From positions 8,228-13,799 of the forward strand of contig DDYQ01000191.1 of assembly GCA_002348005.1 (NCBI GenBank): a DNA stretch of 5,572 nt, read 5' to 3'. This document shows positions 1 through 5,314 of the stretch, piece after piece. A program made the position numbers and the translations under genes. The DNA comes from Desulfobacteraceae bacterium UBA2230. Its GTDB lineage: Bacteria > Desulfobacterota > Desulfobacteria > Desulfobacterales > Desulfosarcinaceae. The first letter of the stretch is position 1, and the number at the start of each line of letters is the position of its first letter. Below the pieces are notes generated by a model that made no database searches, was not told the DNA's origin, and saw only the letters and a program-made list of their open reading frames with translations.

Positions 1-312
1 GGCGGTCAGCAGCAGCGCGTGGCCATCGCCCGCAGCCTGTGTATGGCGCCCAAGGTCATGCTTTTCGATGAACCCACCTCTGCGCTGGATCCCGAGATGA
101 TCAAAGAGGTTTTGGATGTCATGATCGAACTGGCTCACGAGGGCATGACCATGCTTGTGGTCACCCACGAGATGGGCTTCGCCAAGAGTGTCGCCCACCG
201 GGTTATCTTCATGGACGACGGGCAGATCATCGAGCAGAATACACCGGATGCCTTTTTCGATGACCCCCGGCATGAACGCACGCGATTTTTTCTGAGTCAG
301 ATCCTGCATTAG
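1..312 (+). CDS. Polar amino-acid ABC transporter ATP-binding protein, C-terminal part (5' end outside window)
   Basis: This is the last 103 residues of the cytoplasmic ATPase that drives import of polar amino acids in GlnQ/HisP/ArtP-type ABC systems. The reading frame is open from base 1, so the gene starts outside the window and the GTG at 19 is an internal Val codon, not a start. Seen in order: the end of the ABC signature ([13 protein letters not shown], residues 1-13), Walker B (VMLFDE, 19-24, with the catalytic Glu at 24), the D-loop SALD (27-30) and the H-loop His56 in VVTHEMGFA. The tail ([20 protein letters not shown]) is typical of the polar amino-acid subfamily. Walker A and the Q-loop lie off the left edge. 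The stop TAG is at 310-312, and the gene converges on the hydrolase with only 22 bp between stops. Substrate cannot be told from this fragment; permease and binding-protein genes are not visible here. Confidence 0.95.
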   Translation, partial: GGQQQRVAIARSLCMAPKVMLFDEPTSALDPEMIKEVLDVMIELAHEGMTMLVVTHEMGFAKSVAHRVIFMDDGQIIEQNTPDAFFDDPRHERTRFFLSQILH

Positions 313-334
313 AAAATGGGCTGCGGCCTCGGAG

Positions 335-1171
335 TCATAAAGTCTTGCGCAGGGAGCCATCCGGTGCTCCTGTGGTGTCCGCCGCTTCGTCAGCGCGCTT
401 CCCTTCCAAAACTTCAATAAACTGGACGATCAGCCGGTTGAGCGCCGTTGGGTTTTCCAGGGGTGCATAGTGTCCGGTGGCCGGCAGAATGCTCAAGCGA
501 GCCCCGGGGATTCGGTCGGCCAGATAGGTGCTGTACTTCACCGGGGTCAGGTGATCCTGTTGCGAACCCACCACCAGCACCGGAACCTGGATGCGGCCGA
601 TTTGATGCAGGGCATCGAAGGCGTCACAGGCCAGATAATCCCCCAGCGCCACATCAGAAGGGCATTCGCTGACGAGCCGGAAGCGTTGCAGCAGGGAACC
701 CTTCTGGTTGTCGACCGCGATGCTTTGCTGGTAGATATAATCGACAAACTGTGTGTAGTCCCGGCCGATGCGGTCAAGAAAATCAGGCCGGACACGAAGT
801 CGTGCGCCGGTATTGACGAGAATGCCGGCCTTGAAAGATCGGGGGTAATGCAGCAGCAGGTACTGCACCACCGCTCCACCCATGCTGTGCCCGCATAACA
901 CTACGCGCTTCAGGGAGCTGTCGGCGACGGCATCCAACACCTTCCCGGCATAAGCGGCAATGCTGGCTTCGCCCTTTTCCGTGTGATTGCTGCCGTGGCC
1001 GGGAAGGTCGAGCGCCAGCGGGTCGGCACTCGCGGCGAGTCCCTCGACCTGCGCTCGCCACAGCCCGGCCGATTGCCCGGCGCCGTGGATCATGACCAGT
1101 TTCAGGGGGCAGGTCTGCGCCGGTCGGTCGGAGGTGGGGAGTCGGTCCGGAGCCTGTTTTTCCGCAACCAT
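335..1171 (-). CDS. Alpha/beta-fold hydrolase (MhpC-like), substrate unknown
   Basis: A 278-residue, probably cytoplasmic alpha/beta hydrolase; there is no signal peptide. Visible elements are the oxyanion-hole motif HGAG (29-32), LDLPGHGSN (54-62), the nucleophile elbow GHSMGG (Ser96), the acid in GSQQDHLTP (Asp206) and the catalytic His in GHYAPLENP (His234), so the Ser-Asp-His triad is complete. Length is normal for single-domain family members. The ATG at 1171 is chosen because AAGGAGA sits 7 nt upstream (1179-1185). This start lies inside the 3' end of the radical SAM gene, giving a 70-nt overlap in another frame. It is the last gene of the minus-strand operon. The family includes esterases, C-C bond hydrolases, lactonases and haloperoxidase-like enzymes, and nothing here fixes the substrate. 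The C-terminal 20 residues (about 258-278) are low-complexity and probably disordered. Confidence 0.93.
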   Translation of the reverse strand: MVAEKQAPDRLPTSDRPAQTCPLKLVMIHGAGQSAGLWRAQVEGLAASADPLALDLPGHGSNHTEKGEASIAAYAGKVLDAVADSSLKRVVLCGHSMGGAVVQYLLLHYPRSFKAGILVNTGARLRVRPDFLDRIGRDYTQFVDYIYQQSIAVDNQKGSLLQRFRLVSECPSDVALGDYLACDAFDALHQIGRIQVPVLVVGSQQDHLTPVKYSTYLADRIPGARLSILPATGHYAPLENPTALNRLIVQFIEVLEGKRADEAADTTGAPDGSLRKTL

Positions 1172-2892
1172 GTCAAAATCTCCTTTTGTTTCCTTTTGCG
1201 GGCCGGATTGCGTTCCACAAAGATCGGCCGGCCTGCGAAGGGGTCGAGGCCCGTATAGTACATCAGCGTAGCCCAGGTCGAAGGCGACGGGGTGAAAATC
1301 TGGGTCTGTTCGGGAGTAACGTGCAGTCGACTGGTGGCAAAGTGTTTCAAAGCCTGCATATCTTCTAACCGGCAGCCCGGATAGGCCGCCATGAAGTAGT
1401 AGGTCAGGTATATCCTCTTGGCGGTGTTTCGACGGGCCCGGTCGAACATCGCTAAAAAGGCCTCCAGGCTGGCAGGACCCGGTTTGGCCATCAAGTCAAG
1501 CAGTTGGGCCTGGACATGTTCGGGGGCGATCTTCAATTGCCCCGAGACATGATGGGACAGGATCTCTTCCAGGTAGTCCTGTCCTCTGTGGCGGTCGGCC
1601 GCCACGAGATCGTGCCGCACCCCCGAGCCGATGAAGATGTGCCGTATACCCGGAATGCGGCGCAGGGCGCGCAACAGTTCAATTTGGGCTGTATGATCGA
1701 TCGGCAGCTTAGGGCACGGATCCGGGTGGAGACAACTGCGACCCTGACAGGCGCCCTTGCGTATCTTGCGGTGGCATTCGATGGCATACATATTGGCGGT
1801 CGGTCCGCCCGCATCCGAGATAACGCCTTTGAATGCCGGGTGGATCGTCATGCTTTTGGCTTCCCGCAGCAGGGATGCCTTGCTGCGGGAGACGACCTGC
1901 CGCCCCTGATGCACTGCAATGGCGCAGAAGCGGCACTCACCATAACAGCCCCGGTGGGTGATCAAGCCGAAGCGGATGGTTTCAAGGGCGCCCACCGCCC
2001 CCTTTGCACCATAAAATGGGTGCACCTCGCGGGCGTACGGCAGTTCGTGAATGTGGTCAAGCGCGGCGCGGTCAACCGGGTAATCCGGAGGGTTGTGCAC
2101 AAGATAGCGTGTGTCCTGGCGCTGATAGAGGCGTTTAGCCGTGTATGGATTGTTGTGGGCGTAAAAGGAAGCGAACATGCGGATAAATTCCGCCTGATCC
2201 GCCTTTGCCGCACTGTGGGGCGGCAGTTCAATGTCCGGTCCGGCGAATTGAGGCTGAGGGCCGGGGATCGTCTTGCTGATATAGCAGATGCCCCGCAGCG
2301 AGGCGATATCACCCTTCTCGTCGAGCCTGCGGGCCAGGTTGACGGCGCTCTGTTCGGCCATGCCGTAAAGCAGCAGATCGGCTTTGGCATCGAACAGAAT
2401 CGAGCGCCGGACCGTTTCGGACCAGACGTCGTAATGCGAAATGCGCCTCAGGCTGGCTTCAACGCCCCCCAGTACGATCGGTCGGGTTTGTTTGAAGCGG
2501 CGGCGGATCAGATGGCTGTAGACGATCGCCGCCCGATCCGGACGCCGGTTATTGCGGCCGCCGGGTGTCAGATCATCGCTGCGGCGGGGTTTGCCCAAAG
2601 CCGTGTAGTTGGCGACCATGGAATCGAGGCTGCCGGAGGTCACCCCCCAAAAAAGACGCGGCTCGCCCAACCGGGCGATCTCGTCAGGATCCTGGGGGTC
2701 GGGCTGGGCCAGGATGGCGACCCGGAACCCGGCCGCAATCAATACCCGGCCGATCACCGCCGCGCCAATATACGCTGAATCGATATAGGTATCACCGGAC
2801 ACGATGATGACGTCCAGTTCGGGCCAGTCAAGCGCCTTCACCTCAGCGGCCGTGGTCGGCAAGAAACGCGGTTGCCTCAATGTTCCGGTCAT
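1102..2892 (-). CDS. ygiQ: YgiQ family radical SAM protein
   Basis: A 596-residue radical SAM enzyme of the YgiQ family, whose reaction is not established. The N-terminal domain matches the family's Radical_SAM_N type: SGDTYIDSAYIGAAVIGR (32-49), GFRVAILAQPD (55-65), FWGVTSGSLDSM (81-92) and VLGGVEASLRRISHYDVWS (140-158). The [4Fe-4S]/SAM motif is GCYGECRFC with Cys316, Cys320 and Cys323. Four further cysteines (373, 382, 387, 393) occupy the conserved family segment ending CPKLP. Other family motifs are IGSGVRHDL (421-429) and LKIAPEHV (453-460). The ATG at 2892 is chosen over an in-frame upstream ATG at 3012: it forms an ATGA overlap with the preceding stop, has AAGGGGG just upstream (2896-2902), and gives an N-terminus like known YgiQ proteins. 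The protein is shorter than E. coli YgiQ (about 740 residues), lacking most of the C-terminal DUF3362 region. Residues 574-596 lie in the hydrolase overlap and are Arg/Pro-rich. Confidence 0.94.
   Translation of the reverse strand: MTGTLRQPRFLPTTAAEVKALDWPELDVIIVSGDTYIDSAYIGAAVIGRVLIAAGFRVAILAQPDPQDPDEIARLGEPRLFWGVTSGSLDSMVANYTALGKPRRSDDLTPGGRNNRRPDRAAIVYSHLIRRRFKQTRPIVLGGVEASLRRISHYDVWSETVRRSILFDAKADLLLYGMAEQSAVNLARRLDEKGDIASLRGICYISKTIPGPQPQFAGPDIELPPHSAAKADQAEFIRMFASFYAHNNPYTAKRLYQRQDTRYLVHNPPDYPVDRAALDHIHELPYAREVHPFYGAKGAVGALETIRFGLITHRGCYGECRFCAIAVHQGRQVVSRSKASLLREAKSMTIHPAFKGVISDAGGPTANMYAIECHRKIRKGACQGRSCLHPDPCPKLPIDHTAQIELLRALRRIPGIRHIFIGSGVRHDLVAADRHRGQDYLEEILSHHVSGQLKIAPEHVQAQLLDLMAKPGPASLEAFLAMFDRARRNTAKRIYLTYYFMAAYPGCRLEDMQALKHFATSRLHVTPEQTQIFTPSPSTWATLMYYTGLDPFAGRPIFVERNPARKRKQKEILTWLRKNRLRTDSPPPTDRRRPAP
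1179..1185 (-). promoter_or_regulatory. Strong Shine-Dalgarno of the hydrolase gene, inside the ygiQ-like gene
   Basis: On the minus strand the sequence reads AAGGAGA, then TTTTGAC, then ATG, a 7-nt spacing. It lies within the last codons of the upstream radical SAM gene. It decides the hydrolase start at 1171 and implies independent initiation rather than only stop/start re-initiation. Confidence 0.8.
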
Positions 2893-3761
2893 GCGCCCCC
2901 TTCGGCCGGAGTCCGCCGCAGTTCCTGCACGACCCGGTCCAGGCCCTGTCCGATCCTTCGCTCGGCTTGGTCCAGCGCAGCGGCCGAGGTGAAATGGGAA
3001 GTCAATTCGCACAGAATTCGATCAAAACCGGAAGGTTGCACGCCTAACCGAAGGTAGTCCATCAATGGCCTGGGGCGTGGATTTTCTTTGAAGAAGTAGT
3101 GGCAAGGAGTGTTCCAGTACGGCGGTCGGTAAGGCCAATCGATTTTGAGACGAAGCAAACGCATCAGGGCCTGCTGGGCAGACGGCCGATGGGCAAAAGA
3201 ATCCGCCTGCAATGGATGTCCGAGGCGAAGTTCGATGTGCCCGAAAATTTCACTCAACAGTTCGGTTTCGGTGATCACCAGTCCGTAGACGTACCAGTCC
3301 ACTGCCGCCATGCGCACGATCTTCTTATAGGAAGCGGCAAGCATGTGGGTTGTGGGACAGAAGTAACTGCTGCAGGCCAGTCCGCCGTAGTAGCTGAGTC
3401 CCCGGTAATCGACGCCGCGGTTGCCGTCTGCGACCGGATGCAGCAGGCAGCCTACGCATCCGGAGTCCGTCCCGATCCATCCGAGGAAGGGACAGTGGTG
3501 AAACCCCTCGAAAGGGCGTTGCTGCGGTTCGCAGCGCAAGCTTTGGTGGGCGAAGTGCTCGATGGCATCCGCGGTACGCGGGACGCCGGCAAAGCGCTCC
3601 GAGCGCGCGCGCAGCAATCGTGAGAGATTGACGCGCGAGCAGTCCTGGAGGTTGTAGAGTCCGCAGCAGGCGCCGCACGAGACGCCTTCTTCGACCTGGC
3701 AGAGATAGACGCCCCCGGGAGTGGCGGCATCCAGCGTCGCGAGAGGCGTACGATCGCTCAT
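2889..3761 (-). CDS. Cysteine-rich protein of unknown function, possible metal or Fe-S cluster binder
   Basis: I do not recognise this 290-residue protein with certainty. It has 13 cysteines (21, 29, 32, 33, 41, 77, 90, 102, 105, 130, 135, 220, 251), eleven of them in the first 135 residues. They are grouped as SCGACCGLYN (28-37), HCPFLG (89-94), GCVGCLLHP (101-109) and ACSSYFCP (129-136). This layout recalls the loosely defined YkgJ/CxxCxxCC metal-chelating proteins, where a CGxCC motif is followed by CPFL and a later Cys-x-x-Cys; the match is by eye only. The C-terminal half is Cys-poor, rich in aromatics and probably helical. No signal peptide or membrane segment is seen, so it is likely cytoplasmic. 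The ATG at 3761 is supported by GGGAGGA five nt upstream and an ATGA overlap with the methyltransferase stop. Its own stop overlaps the ygiQ-like start, which suggests a functional link to the radical SAM enzyme. Confidence 0.88.
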   Translation of the reverse strand: MSDRTPLATLDAATPGGVYLCQVEEGVSCGACCGLYNLQDCSRVNLSRLLRARSERFAGVPRTADAIEHFAHQSLRCEPQQRPFEGFHHCPFLGWIGTDSGCVGCLLHPVADGNRGVDYRGLSYYGGLACSSYFCPTTHMLAASYKKIVRMAAVDWYVYGLVITETELLSEIFGHIELRLGHPLQADSFAHRPSAQQALMRLLRLKIDWPYRPPYWNTPCHYFFKENPRPRPLMDYLRLGVQPSGFDRILCELTSHFTSAAALDQAERRIGQGLDRVVQELRRTPAEGGA

Positions 3762-4342
3762 GCAAGTCCTCCCGGCAGATGGTGCTGCTGCGGGTGGCGC
3801 TGATAAATATAAATAGGGTCGCTGTGACGGCCCCTTCCGGGCCGCAGAATCCTGCGGGGGATATAATCGGGAAGTGGGAAGTTGAAAGAGACCACAACAG
3901 CATCAGGCTTGAGTTCGCGCTTCAGTTTGGCGGCCAGGCGCGCCATTACATCCGGAAACAGGTAACAGCAGATCACGTCGGCGCCGCTCAGATCCACATC
4001 CCAGAAACTGCGGTTTAGAATCTTGATGCCACTGTCACCGATCGTCAGCAGACGTGCCTTGAAGTAGGCCAGCGGATTGAGCTCGTAACCTTCCACATGC
4101 CCGGCTCCTTTTCGGCGGGCCATGCGCAGCACCCGGCCGTCGCCGCACCCCAGATCGACCAGCCGGGTGGCAGGCGACAAGGCCACCGCTTCGAGCGCCG
4201 CCTCGATGCGGCTGCGCGCGGTGGAGACATACAGCGCGCCCTGGGTCATGGGCAACACGCAAACCGTGCTGAACAGGTAGAGCAGTTTTCCGGCGAACAA
4301 TGCGGCGCTGATTATTAAGATAATGACGACCAGGTTGCTCAC
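3758..4342 (-). CDS. Membrane-anchored class I SAM-dependent methyltransferase, FAM173/ATPSCKMT-like
   Basis: A 194-residue SAM methyltransferase. Residues 4-30 form one hydrophobic segment (starting LVVIILIISAALFAG), a likely inner-membrane anchor. The Rossmann domain shows motif I VDLGCGDGR (62-70), the acidic end of beta-2 in GYELNP (85-90, Glu87), FWDVDLSGADVI (113-124) in the motif IV region, and LKRELKPDAVVVSFNFPLP (140-158). The order DLGxGDGR, GYELNP, FWxxDL, KLxxELxxxA, FxFPxP together with an N-terminal hydrophobic stretch resembles FAM173 proteins. Human members of that family methylate lysines of ATP synthase subunit c and the adenine nucleotide translocase, so the substrate here may be a membrane protein, but this is inference. 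The start is GTG at 4342, in a GTGA overlap with the Nudix stop; no strong Shine-Dalgarno is seen, so translation probably depends on coupling. The stop overlaps the cysteine-rich gene's start. Confidence 0.9.
   Translation of the reverse strand: MSNLVVIILIISAALFAGKLLYLFSTVCVLPMTQGALYVSTARSRIEAALEAVALSPATRLVDLGCGDGRVLRMARRKGAGHVEGYELNPLAYFKARLLTIGDSGIKILNRSFWDVDLSGADVICCYLFPDVMARLAAKLKRELKPDAVVVSFNFPLPDYIPRRILRPGRGRHSDPIYIYQRHPQQHHLPGGLA
3767..3773 (-). promoter_or_regulatory. Shine-Dalgarno of the cysteine-rich gene
   Basis: The minus strand reads GGGAGGA, then CTTGC, then ATG. The site sits inside the last codons of the methyltransferase gene and confirms the start at 3761. Confidence 0.7.
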
Positions 4343-5025
4343 GATGCACTCGCCAAATTCGATTCCGGGGCTGAACCCAGGCGGCGTTCATAGCGCCATG
4401 CGCCGGGCCCCATCCACAGGCGGTGGCGCACGCCGGGGCGGTCCAGGTTGCCGTCCCGGTATCCTGCGTCGCCCTGATACAGCGAGCACCTGCCTTCGGG
4501 GCCTTCAACCAGCCGCGGAATAAAATGCAGCATCGGGTCCAGGGGCCATGCCTTAGCGATGTCATCCGTCTGCCCCAGTAATGAGAGCATCACGAATGCG
4601 GGCGGCGAGAGCCGCAGCCGGCCATGATGATGGGCATGCAGGGCAGCGCCTGCGGCCCACCAGGCGTGCGCGATGATTTCCCGGCCATCCACGCGCACAC
4701 CGCCGTCGAAGGTTTGGCAACTGAAGAGCCAGGTGTCGAATCGTGGATGAATTTGTTCCGGGGTGACCCAGCGGGCTGCGGGCCGCAGTGCGGCGGCAGC
4801 TACCCGCAGGCCGGTCTCTTCGGCCAATTCGCGAACCGCGCAGTTTCGCGCCGCCTGAAGGTCCGGTCCGCGCACACCGTCAACGGCGTCAACCCGCCCC
4901 CCCGGAAAGGCCCATACACCACCCTGAACCGGCAGATCGGGATTGCGATGCACCAGCAGAATTTCGGGTGCGCCCCGGGATGGCCCCCGCAGCACAATCG
5001 TCACGGCCGCCGCAATCATTTCCAT
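4339..5025 (-). CDS. Nudix hydrolase, NUDT19-like box with insertion
   Basis: A 228-residue Nudix hydrolase, expected to cleave a nucleoside diphosphate linked to another group; the substrate is not determined. The fold begins at MIAAAVTIVLRG (3-14), followed by ILLVHRNPDLP (22-32), WAFPGGRVDAVD (38-49) and AVRELAEETGL (63-73). The metal-binding REL-EE core (Arg65, Glu66, Glu69, Glu70, Gly72) is intact. The gap between FPGG and RE is 8 residues longer than in the canonical Gx5Ex7REUxEExGU box, as in NUDT19-like proteins that act on CoA derivatives. The ATG at 5025 has GAGGA seven nt upstream; an in-frame GTG at 5064 would add 13 residues with no fold content, so it is less likely. It is the first gene of the minus-strand operon. 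The C-terminal part (about 175-228) extends past the Nudix domain and is not recognised. Confidence 0.92.
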   Translation of the reverse strand: MEMIAAAVTIVLRGPSRGAPEILLVHRNPDLPVQGGVWAFPGGRVDAVDGVRGPDLQAARNCAVRELAEETGLRVAAAALRPAARWVTPEQIHPRFDTWLFSCQTFDGGVRVDGREIIAHAWWAAGAALHAHHHGRLRLSPPAFVMLSLLGQTDDIAKAWPLDPMLHFIPRLVEGPEGRCSLYQGDAGYRDGNLDRPGVRHRLWMGPGAWRYERRLGSAPESNLASAS

Positions 5026-5032
5026 ATCAAAT

Positions 5033-5037
5033 TCCTC
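5033..5037 (-). promoter_or_regulatory. Shine-Dalgarno deciding the Nudix start
   Basis: The minus strand reads GAGGA, then ATTTGAT, then ATG. This supports the ATG at 5025 over the upstream in-frame GTG at 5064, which has no comparable site. Confidence 0.6.
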
Positions 5038-5053
5038 ACACGTTTCGGAAGGT

Positions 5054-5083
5054 ATTGTTAACACACTCGGCAGGCGGCGTCAG
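5054..5083 (-). promoter_or_regulatory. Weak sigma70-like promoter candidate for the five-gene operon
   Basis: The minus strand has CTGACG (5083-5078; 4/6 match to TTGACA), an 18-nt spacer and AACAAT (5059-5054; 4/6 match to TATAAT). This would give a leader of roughly 20 nt before the Nudix ATG. The 8-bp palindrome TGTTAACA (5056-5063) overlaps the -10 element and could be an operator half. Matches this weak arise by chance, so this is only a candidate. Confidence 0.22.
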
Positions 5084-5087
5084 CCCT

Positions 5088-5158
5088 AAATCCGGTCCTA
5101 AACAGGTTGGAGCGGCTTGCCGGCAGCAACCGGATTTGCTGCCCCTTCAAGGAGGGGA
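5088..5158 (+). other. Nested inverted repeats, possible structured RNA leader
   Basis: GGCAGCAA (5122-5129) and TTGCTGCC (5136-5143) form a perfect 8-bp stem with the 6-nt loop CCGGAT. That loop is complementary to an upstream segment: AAATCCGGT (5088-5096) and ACCGGATTT (5129-5137) are a perfect 9-bp inverted repeat, allowing a pseudoknot or two alternative folds. Just downstream CCCCT (5142-5146, using its last C's) can pair with AGGGG (5153-5157), around the Shine-Dalgarno-like AAGGAGG. No T-run follows the hairpin on either strand, so it is not an ordinary intrinsic terminator. It does not match a riboswitch class I recognise. Confidence 0.35.
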
Positions 5159-5164
5159 CAAGTA

Positions 5165-5314
5165 GTGACTGAATTCAGCCCATACCGTCTCAAGGGAAAT
5201 GGCGAAGGCCAGGCCTTCGAATTGGGGGTCAGCGTCGATCCCCGGCGCGGCCCGCTTCATCCACCAGGGGCGCTGTTGCCGGGAGCCGCGTTGGTCGGCA
5301 TTCGTGGACGTTGA
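5165..5314 (+). CDS. Possible small ORF, 49 residues, unknown
   Basis: This GTG-initiated 49-codon ORF stands behind AAGGAGG (5149-5155) with a 9-nt spacer. It would encode a Gly/Pro-rich peptide starting MTEFSPYRLKGNGEG, with no membrane segment or domain I recognise. Its TGA (5312-5314) directly abuts the last base of the convergent diguanylate cyclase gene. Third codon positions are G/C in 31 of 49 codons, only a weak coding signal for such a GC-rich sequence. It contains a 10-bp and a 17-bp palindrome (5169-5178, 5203-5219), which may mean the DNA is a repeat or structured element rather than a gene. Low confidence. Confidence 0.2.
   Translation: MTEFSPYRLKGNGEGQAFELGVSVDPRRGPLHPPGALLPGAALVGIRGR
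5203..5219. repeat. 17-bp palindrome with single central base
   Basis: CGAAGGCC (5203-5210) and GGCCTTCG (5212-5219) are perfect reverse complements around one A. A second perfect palindrome, CTGAATTCAG, lies at 5169-5178. Both are in the gap between the diguanylate cyclase and the Nudix operon. They could be protein-binding sites or part of a dispersed intergenic repeat. Confidence 0.5.

Noticed and set aside
313..334. Bidirectional terminator between the convergent ABC and hydrolase genes
   Set aside because: The 22-bp gap has no clear stem-loop or T-run pair.
1962..2390. Other alternative-frame ORFs inside the ygiQ-like, Cys-rich, Nudix and hydrolase genes
   Set aside because: They are Arg/Pro/Ala-rich, lack motifs and are explained by high GC content in frames overlapping genes with strong family evidence.
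1504..2778. 424-codon open frame on the plus strand opposite the ygiQ-like gene
   Set aside because: It is codon-for-codon in register with the minus-strand gene, so its stops would need TTA, CTA or TCA codons in that gene, which are scarce in GC-rich coding sequence. The minus-strand frame has clear family motifs; this one has none.
2893..3012. Upstream in-frame start (3012) for the ygiQ-like gene
   Set aside because: It would overlap the Cys-rich gene by about 120 nt and add 40 low-complexity Arg/Gly/Pro residues not found in the family. The ATGA junction and a purine-rich site favour 2892.
5026..5064. GTG at 5064 as Nudix start
   Set aside because: The ATG at 5025 has a well-placed GAGGA and leads straight into the first beta strand; the 13 extra residues carry no recognisable content.
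5122..5143. Intrinsic terminator for the diguanylate cyclase
   Set aside because: The hairpin is perfect, but no T-run follows it in the minus-strand direction.
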